The notes beneath the pieces were generated by a model. The model was not told the DNA's origin and made no database searches. It worked only from the letters and a program-made list of their open reading frames with translations. DNA of 64,000 bases, taken from positions 62,001 through 126,000 of the forward strand of contig JAIBCL010000011.1 of NCBI GenBank assembly GCA_019694165.1. The letters are read 5' to 3'. Of this stretch, positions 30,169-39,503 are shown piece after piece. The first letter of the stretch is position 1, and each line of letters starts with the position of its first letter. The position numbers and the translations under genes were made by a program. The DNA is from Verrucomicrobiaceae bacterium. Its GTDB lineage: Bacteria > Verrucomicrobiota > Verrucomicrobiia > Verrucomicrobiales > Verrucomicrobiaceae.

Positions 30169-32541
30169 ATGAAATGCATCGCCATCCTCTTTGCTCTCGT
30201 TTCGTCCTGTCTTGCAGACGCCGTCATCGATGCCTGCGTCTATCCAGACGATGCGACCGCCGCGAAGGCATGGCTCGCACGCGAAGGATCGCCACCGCCG
30301 GCAATGCAGCAGGCCGATGGCGCGGCGGTGCTCACGCTCGACTGCAAATTTGCCACCTCGAACGTCGGGCGCGGCTGCTGGGATCGCGAATTGAACCTCG
30401 ATCTCGGCGCGGCGGAAGGATTGCAGCTCGACATGTTTTGCGCGGACGCTGGGCCGATCTCGAGCTTCATGGTCTATCTCAAGACCGGCGGCGGCTGGCG
30501 CACGCACACTTTCTCGCTGCGGCGCACCGGCGGGTGGGAGACGGTGATCATCCCGAAGTCCGAGATGCGCGAGGATGGCAAGCCGGGCGGTTGGGATGAG
30601 ATCACAGCGCTGCGTCTCGCTGCGTGGAAGGGCGACAATGCGAACACGTCGTTTCGCATCCGCAATCTGCGCAAGTTCGGCGTCCTCGGCGAGGACACGC
30701 GCATCGTGCTCGTGCGCGGCGCCGACGAAAAGGATCCCTTCGGCGCAAACGTGTCGAAACTCCTCGGCGACCTCGGCCTGCATCACGCGTTCATCGCCGA
30801 GTCGGAGCTGAACGGCGACATCCTCTCCAAAGCACGGCTCGCGATCCTGCCGCACAATCCAAAGCTGCCCGACACAGCGACCGATGCGCTCATCGAGTAT
30901 CTGAAGCGCGACGGCCGACTGCTCGCGTTTTATTCCATCCCGTCGAAACTGGAGGAAGCCACCGGCATCGGCCACGGCAAGCACACGATGCCGGCGGCGA
31001 AGGGACAGTTTTCCTCGATTCGTCCGCTCAGCGACTGGCTGCCCGGCGCGCCCGCCGTCACAGCGCAGGCTTCATGGAACATCAACTCGGCGACGGTCGT
31101 GGAAGATCGCAGCCGCGCGATCGCGGAGTGGTACGATGCCGAAGGGAAGCCGACGGGCTTCCCCGCCGTGATTGCGTCGCCGAACACCGTATTCATGTCG
31201 CATGTGCTGCTTGATGATGATCGCGAAAACAAAGCACGTCTGCTGCTGGCGATGGTCGGATATTTGCAGGACGGGGTCTGGCGGGAGGTGATCGAGGGTC
31301 GTCGCGCAAAGCTGGACCACATCGGTCCCTTCAACCGTTTCGAGGACGTGAGCGCGCATCTGCTGAAGAATCCGGGGGCGGACGTCGGTGAGCGCATCAA
31401 TGGCGCGCTCAGAATGCTGGGTGACGCGGAGAAGGCGGCGAAGGCCCGCCGCTTCGGGAAGGCGCTGGATTTGCAGGACGCCGCGCTGCTGAAAGTGCGC
31501 GAGGCATGGTGCTGCGCGCAGCCGTCGAAACCGGATGAATTCCGGGCCATGTGGTGCCACAGCGCTTTTGGCGTGAAGGGCATGACGTGGGATGCGGCCA
31601 TCAAGCGGCTCAAGGACAACGGCTTCACCGCCATCATGCCAAACATGCTGTGGGGCGGCGTGGCGTATTATCCGGGCGAAGTCCTGCCCGTGGCCGAAAG
31701 TGTGAAGGAGAAAGGCGACCAGATGGCGGCGTGCATCGAGGCGTGCAAGAAGCACGGCGTCCAGTGCCATGTGTGGAAGGTCGATTGGAATCTCGGCCAT
31801 GATGTGCCCGCGGCGTTCGTCGAGAAGATGCGCGCGGAGGGCCGCTTGCAACGCAGCTTCAGCGGCGAGGAGCAACCGTGGCTCTGCCCGTCGAATCCCG
31901 CGAACGTGCGGCTCGAGCTCGACGCCCTGCTCGAAGTCGCGCGGAAGTATCCCATCGACGGCATCCACTTCGATTACATCCGCTACCCCGGCGCGGACCA
32001 CTGCTTCTGCGCGCCGTGCCGCGAGCGGTTTGAAAAAGCCACCGGCGAACCCGTCGCCGACTGGCCGAAGGACGTGCAGATGAAAGGCGTCCGGCGCGAG
32101 CAATGGATCCCTTGGTGCCAGAACAACATCACCACGCTCGTGCGCACCACGAGCGAGGAAGTGCGCAAGGTGCGCCCCGGCATCAAGGTCAGCGCCGCTG
32201 TGTTCCGGAACTGGGACGTGGACAGCCGCATCGTGATGCAGGACTGGAAGCTGTGGTGCGCGAAGGGCTGGCTCGATTTCGTGTGCCCGATGGACTACAC
32301 CACGAACAACGGCACCTACGACTCGTGGGTGCGCCGGCAAAAAATCCTCGCAGGCCCCGCCGGACTCGTGCCCGGCATCGGCGCATCATCCTCGCACTCA
32401 TCCCTCGCCGCAGACGAAGTCATCAGCCAGATCGAGATCACAAGAAAGCACGACACGAAGGGCTTCATCATCTTCAACTACGGCGAGCGCGAAGCCGGCG
32501 AGGTCATCCCCCTGCTCGGCCTCGGCGCGACGAAGAAGTGA
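30169..32541 (+). CDS. Exported glycoside-hydrolase-like family 10 (GHL10/DUF187) protein
   Basis: This 790-residue exported protein has a signal peptide MKCIAILFALVSSCLADA. The N-terminal half (about 20-430) is a putative carbohydrate-binding beta-sandwich region (LDLGAAEGLQLDMFC, WETVIIPKSEM) followed by a region that resembles a glutamine-amidotransferase-like fold (VLVRGADEKDPFGANVSKLL, IEYLKRDGRLLAFYS). The C-terminal part (about 455-785) is a GHL10 TIM barrel with NGFTAIMPNMLWGG, the hallmark DGIHFDYIRYPG, and WLDFVCPMDYTTN. GHL10 proteins are thought to cleave or bind extracellular glycans. The barrel is complete. The substrate is unknown. Confidence 0.88.
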   Translation: MKCIAILFALVSSCLADAVIDACVYPDDATAAKAWLAREGSPPPAMQQADGAAVLTLDCKFATSNVGRGCWDRELNLDLGAAEGLQLDMFCADAGPISSFMVYLKTGGGWRTHTFSLRRTGGWETVIIPKSEMREDGKPGGWDEITALRLAAWKGDNANTSFRIRNLRKFGVLGEDTRIVLVRGADEKDPFGANVSKLLGDLGLHHAFIAESELNGDILSKARLAILPHNPKLPDTATDALIEYLKRDGRLLAFYSIPSKLEEATGIGHGKHTMPAAKGQFSSIRPLSDWLPGAPAVTAQASWNINSATVVEDRSRAIAEWYDAEGKPTGFPAVIASPNTVFMSHVLLDDDRENKARLLLAMVGYLQDGVWREVIEGRRAKLDHIGPFNRFEDVSAHLLKNPGADVGERINGALRMLGDAEKAAKARRFGKALDLQDAALLKVREAWCCAQPSKPDEFRAMWCHSAFGVKGMTWDAAIKRLKDNGFTAIMPNMLWGGVAYYPGEVLPVAESVKEKGDQMAACIEACKKHGVQCHVWKVDWNLGHDVPAAFVEKMRAEGRLQRSFSGEEQPWLCPSNPANVRLELDALLEVARKYPIDGIHFDYIRYPGADHCFCAPCRERFEKATGEPVADWPKDVQMKGVRREQWIPWCQNNITTLVRTTSEEVRKVRPGIKVSAAVFRNWDVDSRIVMQDWKLWCAKGWLDFVCPMDYTTNNGTYDSWVRRQKILAGPAGLVPGIGASSSHSSLAADEVISQIEITRKHDTKGFIIFNYGEREAGEVIPLLGLGATKK

Positions 32542-32634
32542 CCGTCGGCAGCCGTACCGAGGCATCGCATCCCCTGCCCCTCCCCGCCGACTTCCGCCTT
32601 GTCACACATCCGCCCACCCGTCACCATCATTGCC

Positions 32635-34548
32635 ATGAACATGCGCAGACTTCTCTCGTGGTTCCTTCCAGTCCTTTGTTTCCTTTCCGCCCGCGCCCAG
32701 GACAAGCCCAAGTCTGACGAACCCAAGCTTGATGTCGCCTGGCTGGCCGAGCACTACACCAAGTACGAGTACCGCATCCCGATGCGGGATGGCGTGAAGC
32801 TCTTCACGCGCGTGTATGTGCCGAAGGATGATTCGCAGGCATGGCCGCTCATCCTGACGCGCACGCCGTATGCGTTGAAGCCGTACGGCGAGGACAATTT
32901 CATGGACCCGTCCGGCTCCACCTTCGGCACCCTCGCGAAGGACAAATTCATCATGTGCGCGCAGGACGTGCGCGGGCGCTATGCCTCCGAAGGCATCTAC
33001 ATGCATGTGCGCCCGCACAACCCGAACAAAGGCCCGAAGGACATCGACGAGAGCAGCGACACCTACGACACGATCGACTGGCTGGTGAAGAACATCCCGA
33101 ACAACAACGGCAAGGCCGGTATGTACGGCATCTCGTATCCCGGCTTCTACACGGCGATGGGCATGATCGACAGCCATCCGGCGCTCAAGGCCGCCTCACC
33201 TCAGGCACCCGTGACCGACTGGTGGGTGGGCGATGACATCCATCACAACGGCGCATTCTTCCTCGCGCAGAATTTCGACTTCTTCTACAAGTTCACTTTC
33301 AAGATGGAGGACCCGCTGCGCGATACACTGCTCAGCTACCGCTTCGGCACGCCGGACGGCTATGACTTTTTCCTCCGCATGGGGTCGCTCGACAAGTCCG
33401 ACGAGTTGCTCAAGGGCCAGGCCCCCGAGTGGTCGGAGTTTCTCGCGCACCCGAACTACGATGACTTCTGGAAGGCGCGAAACCCACGGCCCCATTTGAA
33501 GAACGTGCACTGTGCGGTGCTCACCGTCGGCGGCTGGTTTGATGCCGAGGATTTGTTTGGTCCGCTCGAAGTGTACCGTAACACCGAACGCCTGAATCCT
33601 GGCATCGACAACCGCATCGTCATCGGCCCGTGGTCGCACGGCCAGTGGGGCAAGGGTCCGGGCGACAAGCTCGGTCAGATCAGCTTCCATGCGAAGACGA
33701 GCGAGTACTACCGCGAGAAGATCGAGCTGCCGTTCTTCCGCCAGCATTTGAAGGATGCAAAAGGGGACAAGGATTATCGTCCCGCGGAAGCCACCGTCTT
33801 CGAAATGGGCACCATGCAGTGGAAACGCTACGACACCTGGCCGCCGAAGAACGTGGTGCCGCGCACCTTGTATTTCCACCCCGGCCACGCGCTATCGTTT
33901 GATGCACCGAAGCAGGGTGGCGAGGCTTTCGATGACTACGTCAGCGATCCAAACAAGCCGGTGCCCTTCACCAATGATCCAAGCACCACGTATCCGAAAG
34001 CCTATCCAATCGAGGATCAGCGTTTCGTTTCCTCCCGCACCGACGTGCTCGTGTACGAGACGCCGCTCCTGGACGCCGACATCACCTTTGCCGGCCCGCT
34101 GAAAGCCACCCTGCATGTCTCCACCACCGGCACCGACTCCGACTTCGTCATCAAGCTCATCGATGTTTACTCCGGCGACTACCCGAACCCTGAGCCGAAC
34201 TCCGCTGACGTGAAGCTCGGCGGCTACCATCAGCTCGTTCGCGGAGATGTCTTCCGTGGCCGCTTCCGCAACAGCCCCGAGAAGCCCGAGCCTTTCGAAC
34301 CCGGCAAGCCGGCGAAGATCGAGATGAACATCCCTGACGTGTATCATTGCTTCCGCCGCGGTCATCGCATCATGATCCACGTCCAGAGCACCTGGTTCCC
34401 GCTGGTCGATCGCAATCCGCAAACCTTCGTGCCGAATATCGCGCACGCGAAGCCCGAGGACTTCAAGAAAGCCACGCAGCGCGTATATCGCGGAACAGAA
34501 CGGGGGTCGTCACTGACGGTTCATGTGCTTGGCGCAGGGCAGAATTGA
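32635..34548 (+). CDS. Exported CocE/NonD family serine hydrolase (S15-like)
   Basis: This 637-residue secreted alpha/beta hydrolase has a signal peptide (MNMRRLLSWFLPVLCFLSARA) and an N-terminal strand RIPMRDGVKLFTRVYVP. The catalytic serine lies in GISYPG (Ser167), the aspartate in GGWFDAED (Asp303), and the histidine in GPWSHGQW (His335). The C-terminal jelly-roll typical of X-Pro dipeptidyl-peptidase/CocE proteins follows (ADITFAGPLKATLHVSTTGTDSDFVIKLIDV). Family members hydrolyse acyl esters or amide/peptide bonds, so specificity cannot be assigned from sequence. It lies about 90 bp after the GHL10 gene on the same strand and may share its transcript. Confidence 0.93.
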   Translation: MNMRRLLSWFLPVLCFLSARAQDKPKSDEPKLDVAWLAEHYTKYEYRIPMRDGVKLFTRVYVPKDDSQAWPLILTRTPYALKPYGEDNFMDPSGSTFGTLAKDKFIMCAQDVRGRYASEGIYMHVRPHNPNKGPKDIDESSDTYDTIDWLVKNIPNNNGKAGMYGISYPGFYTAMGMIDSHPALKAASPQAPVTDWWVGDDIHHNGAFFLAQNFDFFYKFTFKMEDPLRDTLLSYRFGTPDGYDFFLRMGSLDKSDELLKGQAPEWSEFLAHPNYDDFWKARNPRPHLKNVHCAVLTVGGWFDAEDLFGPLEVYRNTERLNPGIDNRIVIGPWSHGQWGKGPGDKLGQISFHAKTSEYYREKIELPFFRQHLKDAKGDKDYRPAEATVFEMGTMQWKRYDTWPPKNVVPRTLYFHPGHALSFDAPKQGGEAFDDYVSDPNKPVPFTNDPSTTYPKAYPIEDQRFVSSRTDVLVYETPLLDADITFAGPLKATLHVSTTGTDSDFVIKLIDVYSGDYPNPEPNSADVKLGGYHQLVRGDVFRGRFRNSPEKPEPFEPGKPAKIEMNIPDVYHCFRRGHRIMIHVQSTWFPLVDRNPQTFVPNIAHAKPEDFKKATQRVYRGTERGSSLTVHVLGAGQN

Positions 34549-34806
34549 GAAGCTTGGCCAAGATTCGGGTCTCACGGGATAATCAGGAATGGGTGCGGAA
34601 GGCGCACGACCGTCCGCCGGGGTGTGCTGGACGGGCGCCGAAACCGCAGGTCTTGTCCACTCCCAACCGCAAACGCCGCAGGCCGCTGCGCAATGAAGGC
34701 GGAATCATCGGCCGGAATGACATACAAAATTTTGCTCGGAATGAGGCCGCTGCGCCTCTAATCTCGGAGCCGCTCCCGCCGCCACTCGCAATCCATTCTT
34801 CGCCTC

Positions 34807-37800
34807 ATGAAGACGTTTCTCCGTCTGCTTTCCATCTGTATTTGCCTTGCTGCTGTCGGGTCTCAGGCCCAGGTCACGCGGGACTTCTCCATCGACTTGA
34901 AGGCCACGCCGTCCGCCACTGTGCCGCGCATCACGTTGTCCTGGTCGCTGCGGCTGGCCGGCACGATCACAGCGCAGGAAATCTATCGCAGGCCGAAAGG
35001 TGCGGTGAACTGGGGCACGGCCTTGGCGACGCTCGGCGTGGCGGACACGTCATGGGCGGACAACACGGCGCTGGAAGGTGTGGAGTACGAATACTGGCTC
35101 AAGCGGACTTACTCGACGAACTACCCCTACACAGCACAGGGTTACATCACGGCGGGCGTGAATCTGCCGATGGTGGAGAATCGCGGCAAATCGCTGCTGC
35201 TCGTGGACGCAACCATGGAGGGACCGCTGGGGCCGGAGATCGAGCAATTGAAACGCGACCTCACCGGCGACGGCTGGACGGTGCAGCAAATCTCGGCGGC
35301 ACGGCGCGACACGCTGACAGATGTGACGGCGGCGGCAGATACGAAAGCGCTGATCAAGTCCGCATACGACGCTGATCCGGCGAACGTGAAACAGGTTTAC
35401 ATCCTCGGCCATGTGCCGGTGCCTTACGCGGGGAATAGCGCGTGGGATGGTCATGGCAATCACAGCGGCGCGTGGTCGGCAGACGGATTCTATGGCGACA
35501 TGGACGGCACATGGACCGACTCGTCGGTGAATAACAACGTGACCGCGAACGTGCGCCTCACGAACGTCCCCGGCGACGGCCGGCTCGACCAGTCGAACAT
35601 CCCCAGCGCGCTCGAACTGATGGTGGGCCGCGTCGATCTGTCGAACATGCAGCGCGCGCCCGCGACGGCTGCTTCGGAGACTTCGCTGCTGCGCCGCTAT
35701 TTGAAGAAGGCGCACGATTTCAAAACGAAGCAGGGCGCCTACGCGAACGTGCAGCGTCGCGTGCTGATCCGCGATGGCTTCGGCTACTTCGGCGGAGAGG
35801 CGTTCATGATGAGTGGCTGGACCTGGGCCTTCACGGGAGTGGGACGCACGCCAGACATCACGATCGATGAGCCAGCTTCCAATCAATGGTGGGCTCCAGC
35901 GGCGGCAAACACATATCTAATGGCCAATGGCAACGGTGGCGGCAGCTACGAGACGTGCAGCAGTGTGGGCGCGACGGCGGACTTCGGGCGAAGGCCGTTC
36001 CGTGCAGCATTTGTGTCGCTCTTCGGCAGTTACTTCGGTGACTGGGACGCGACGAATGACATCCTGCGCGCACCTTTGGCTGGCAATGCGACGGGCGATG
36101 GTCTCGGGCTGACTTGTTTCTGGGCGGGGCGTCCGGGCTGGTTCATGCACCACATGGCCACGGGCGAGACGGTGGGTTACTCAATCCGGCTCTCGATGAA
36201 CTCCAATCAATCGAGCGTCAGCAGCCCGGCCTACACGCCGGCAAACTTCGGTGTCGGCGGCACGCATTGCGGGCTTCTCGGCGATCCATCGCTGCGCATG
36301 CATGTCGTGGAACCGCCGCGCAATCTGGCGGCGACGAGCGCGAGCGGCGCGGTGAATCTGAACTGGAGCGCTTCGACGGAATCGAACCTGCTCGGCTACC
36401 ATGTCTATCGCGCGGCGACGACAGCGGGACCGTTCACGCGGCTCACGGTGTCACCGTTGCCATCGCCGGCTTATTCGGATGCCACAGGAACGCCGGGCAA
36501 CTCATATGCCTACATGGTGCGCACGCTGAAGCTGGAGACTTCGCCTGGTGGCACTTATCAAAACCTCAGCGTCGGCGAGATGGCGACGGTCACGGTCAAT
36601 GCGAGTGCCACCGGTGGTCCAGTCTCTCCCACGAGCCTCGCGGTGGTGCAGAACAGCGGCGTGAACGCACAACTCACCTGGATCGACAACGCCACCGACG
36701 AAACAAGCTACCGCGTGGAGCGAAAAGTGAACGGTGCGGGCACCTACGCGACGCTGACCACGCTCAGCGCGGGTGCGACTTCGCACACGGATCCGGGTCC
36801 GTTTGCAAACGGCAGCGTCTACTTTTACCGCGTGGTCGCCGTGAACGGAGCGGGCGATTCGGTGGCGTCGAATGAAGCCTCGTTCGAGGCCATTCCTGGC
36901 TTCTTCGAGTTCGGTGACACGCTTGCGAAGGTGAACAAGACCGTGGGCACGGCGTTGATTCCTGTGACGCGATTCGGCGGCGTGAATGGCGCGGTGAGCG
37001 TGAACTACGCCACTTCGAACAGCTCCGCCGTTACCGGCACGCATTACACCGCCGCCAGCGGCACGCTGAACTGGGCGGATGGCGAGACGGGCATCAAGAA
37101 CATCAGCGTGCCGATCACGAACAACGCCAGCGCGCAAATGGCGCGGCAGTTTCGCATCACCTTGAGCAGCGCGTCGTCGGGCACTGGCATCGGCACTTAC
37201 AATGCGATCTCCGTCTTGATCGAAGACCCCACCGCAACGCTCGCCGGACCGTGGCAGCAGGTGGTGCTGGGCTCGCTCAACAGCTCGTCGCCATCGGTGA
37301 GTGCGGAGAGCAGCATCAGTTCGACGACTGTCGGCGGCTCGGGACTCGTGACAGCGGCGACGGTTGAAGAAGGTCAGTTTGTTTACCAAACCCGCACGGG
37401 CGATGGCGTGCTCACGGCTTTCGTTCCCGCCGCGTTGCCAGCAGCATCCGGAGCAAGGTTTGCCGTGATGGTGCGCGAGAATTCGACATCCACCGGCGCG
37501 TTGATGGCGGGCACGGCGGTGAGCAACACGGCGGGCACGTTCCCGGCGCGGCAGGTTTCACGCGCGACGGCGAGCGCGACGGCCACTTACGGAACAGGCG
37601 TCGGCTCCATTGCAGCGCCGTGTTGGCTGCGCATCACGCGCGCGGGCAACAGCTTCAACTCGGAAGCCTCGACCGACGGCACGACATGGATCAATCAAGG
37701 CACCGTCACCGTCGCCATGGCAGCCACGGCGCAGTGGGGACTGTTTCACACTTCCGATGCGCTGAGCGGCACAACCTACTCGGGCAACTATCAGACCATC

Positions 37801-39429
37801 GGCTTCCAAAACGTGGCGTTTAGTGCTGTAAGCGTGCCGGGCGCGCCGGGCGCTCTGAGTTCCAGTGTCGTCACCTCCGGCTCTGTCACGCTGAACTGGG
37901 GAGCGGCCACTTCGGCGGCCGGTTATCGTTTGGAGCGCCGCTCGGAGACGGGTGCCTTCGCCCAGGTCATCGACCTGCCCGCTGGGACGCTGAATTTCAC
38001 GGACACGAGCGTGGGCGCTGACAGCGCCTACGAGTATCGCATCTACGGCTACAATGCCTCGGGCAACGGGCCTCTCTCGAACACCATCCAGGTCGCCACC
38101 TCATCCCCGGCCATCACCACCCTGATCACCACGGAATCGACCGCGGAAGGAGCGGACGCATCGATCAAAGGAAGCGCGACGAGCACGAACTTCGGCGCCG
38201 ACACCACAGTGCGCGTCGGCGGCACCAGCTCGACGGGTTCGCTTTCGACCTGCGCCAAGTTTTATCTGCGCTTCGACTTGAGCGCCATCAGCGCCTCGAT
38301 CTCGACCGCGACGCTGCGTCTCGCCGTGGCGCAAACGGGGAACTTCGCGCAGTCGGGCTATTCGTTCATCGGGTCGGCACGCATGTTCCCTGAGGCGTCG
38401 GATGTATGGACCGACTCCGGCATCACCTGGGATAATGCGCCGCTGAACAACACGGCGAACAACAGCTTCCTCACCGGCACCTTCTCGGTCGGCTCGCTCA
38501 GCATCACCGATCCGCTCAGCGTGCCGTCGCCGGGCGCGATCATCGGCATTCCGCTCACCGCGAGCACGATCAACACGAACAAAGGCGCGAACGGCATCGT
38601 CACGCTCGGCATGAACACGACAACGACCGCTGCGTGGATCGAGTTTGCATCCAAAGAACACGCCACGCTGCCGCCTCCGACGCTGGAGCTGACCTTCGCC
38701 TCCACGCTGCCGAAGCGCCCGTCGTTCCTCACCGTCACTCCGGGCACGGGATCGAATCTCGATCTCGCGTGGGTGGACAACAACACCACCGAGACCGGTT
38801 TTGAAATCGAGCGTCGCCCCGCTGGCGGTTCCTTTGCTCCGCTCATCACGCTTCCGGCCGATGCGGTCGCGCATTCAGACACGACCACGACGCTCGGCAC
38901 CACTTACGAGTATCGCGTGCGCACCACGAGCGCGGCGGGCAATTCCGCATGGTCGCTGGTCGTCGCTGGCACCGCCGGCGGCAGCACCGGCTCGCTGCTC
39001 GCCGAGCCGCAGACTTTTGCAAGCTGGATGCAGTTCTACAGCCCGAATGGCGAAGCCGCCGCCGATCCCGCGGCCGATTCCGACGGCGACGGCATTCCAA
39101 ACCTCATCGAATACGCACTCGGCTCCTCCGCCCACTATGCCAGCACCGACAGCGAGCCGAAAGCTGGCGAAGTGAAAATCGGCAACGACACCTTCCTCAC
39201 ACTCACTTTTGCTCGTCGCCTCGATGCGACCGATGTCGCCCTCACCGTGGAGGTCGCCGACTCGCTCACAGGACCGTGGACACCGCTCGATCCCCTGCTC
39301 CCCGAGAACCAGGCGCAGGTGCAGACCAATACACCTTACGCCGGATTCCAGACGATCACCGTCAAGGACAAGGAACCCATGAACGGCTCCACCCGCCGCT
39401 TCATGCGCCTGAGCGCCTCGCCGCGCTGA
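34807..39429 (+). CDS. 1540-residue exported multidomain protein (caspase-like fold candidate, fn3, Calx-beta, DNRLRE)
   Basis: A signal peptide occupies residues 1-21, followed by an fn3-like domain to about 115. Residues about 125-495 form a conserved alpha/beta domain (GKSLLLVDATMEGPL, VKQVYILGHVPVPYAG, GDGRLDQSNIPSALELMVGRVDL) reminiscent of gingipain/caspase-fold proteins. His203 of the GHVPV motif and Cys383 of SYETC are candidate active residues, but peptidase activity is unproven. Then come fn3 domains (about 500-600 and 605-695), Calx-beta (about 699-805, FFEFGDTLAKVNKTVGTALIPV), and a concanavalin-like region (about 807-1005). Another fn3 (to 1095), a DNRLRE domain (about 1099-1295), fn3 (about 1300-1390), and a C-terminal DSDGDGIPNLIEYALG motif with the end RRFMRLS complete it. 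It is probably a cell-surface or secreted protein. The next gene starts only 74 bp downstream. Confidence 0.9.
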   Translation: MKTFLRLLSICICLAAVGSQAQVTRDFSIDLKATPSATVPRITLSWSLRLAGTITAQEIYRRPKGAVNWGTALATLGVADTSWADNTALEGVEYEYWLKRTYSTNYPYTAQGYITAGVNLPMVENRGKSLLLVDATMEGPLGPEIEQLKRDLTGDGWTVQQISAARRDTLTDVTAAADTKALIKSAYDADPANVKQVYILGHVPVPYAGNSAWDGHGNHSGAWSADGFYGDMDGTWTDSSVNNNVTANVRLTNVPGDGRLDQSNIPSALELMVGRVDLSNMQRAPATAASETSLLRRYLKKAHDFKTKQGAYANVQRRVLIRDGFGYFGGEAFMMSGWTWAFTGVGRTPDITIDEPASNQWWAPAAANTYLMANGNGGGSYETCSSVGATADFGRRPFRAAFVSLFGSYFGDWDATNDILRAPLAGNATGDGLGLTCFWAGRPGWFMHHMATGETVGYSIRLSMNSNQSSVSSPAYTPANFGVGGTHCGLLGDPSLRMHVVEPPRNLAATSASGAVNLNWSASTESNLLGYHVYRAATTAGPFTRLTVSPLPSPAYSDATGTPGNSYAYMVRTLKLETSPGGTYQNLSVGEMATVTVNASATGGPVSPTSLAVVQNSGVNAQLTWIDNATDETSYRVERKVNGAGTYATLTTLSAGATSHTDPGPFANGSVYFYRVVAVNGAGDSVASNEASFEAIPGFFEFGDTLAKVNKTVGTALIPVTRFGGVNGAVSVNYATSNSSAVTGTHYTAASGTLNWADGETGIKNISVPITNNASAQMARQFRITLSSASSGTGIGTYNAISVLIEDPTATLAGPWQQVVLGSLNSSSPSVSAESSISSTTVGGSGLVTAATVEEGQFVYQTRTGDGVLTAFVPAALPAASGARFAVMVRENSTSTGALMAGTAVSNTAGTFPARQVSRATASATATYGTGVGSIAAPCWLRITRAGNSFNSEASTDGTTWINQGTVTVAMAATAQWGLFHTSDALSGTTYSGNYQTIGFQNVAFSAVSVPGAPGALSSSVVTSGSVTLNWGAATSAAGYRLERRSETGAFAQVIDLPAGTLNFTDTSVGADSAYEYRIYGYNASGNGPLSNTIQVATSSPAITTLITTESTAEGADASIKGSATSTNFGADTTVRVGGTSSTGSLSTCAKFYLRFDLSAISASISTATLRLAVAQTGNFAQSGYSFIGSARMFPEASDVWTDSGITWDNAPLNNTANNSFLTGTFSVGSLSITDPLSVPSPGAIIGIPLTASTINTNKGANGIVTLGMNTTTTAAWIEFASKEHATLPPPTLELTFASTLPKRPSFLTVTPGTGSNLDLAWVDNNTTETGFEIERRPAGGSFAPLITLPADAVAHSDTTTTLGTTYEYRVRTTSAAGNSAWSLVVAGTAGGSTGSLLAEPQTFASWMQFYSPNGEAAADPAADSDGDGIPNLIEYALGSSAHYASTDSEPKAGEVKIGNDTFLTLTFARRLDATDVALTVEVADSLTGPWTPLDPLLPENQAQVQTNTPYAGFQTITVKDKEPMNGSTRRFMRLSASPR

Positions 39430-39503
39430 GGAACCGCTCGTCATGCCACGCACTGATTGTGGTGGCTCGCACATTCACCTTTCTCTTTTGCCCCCTCATC
39501 ACG

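Noticed and set aside
38949-39503. Upstream extension of the giant protein by 185 codons
   Set aside because: It overlaps the end of the preceding 1540-residue gene in another frame and reads as Arg-rich non-protein sequence. The ATG at 39504 gives a proper signal peptide.
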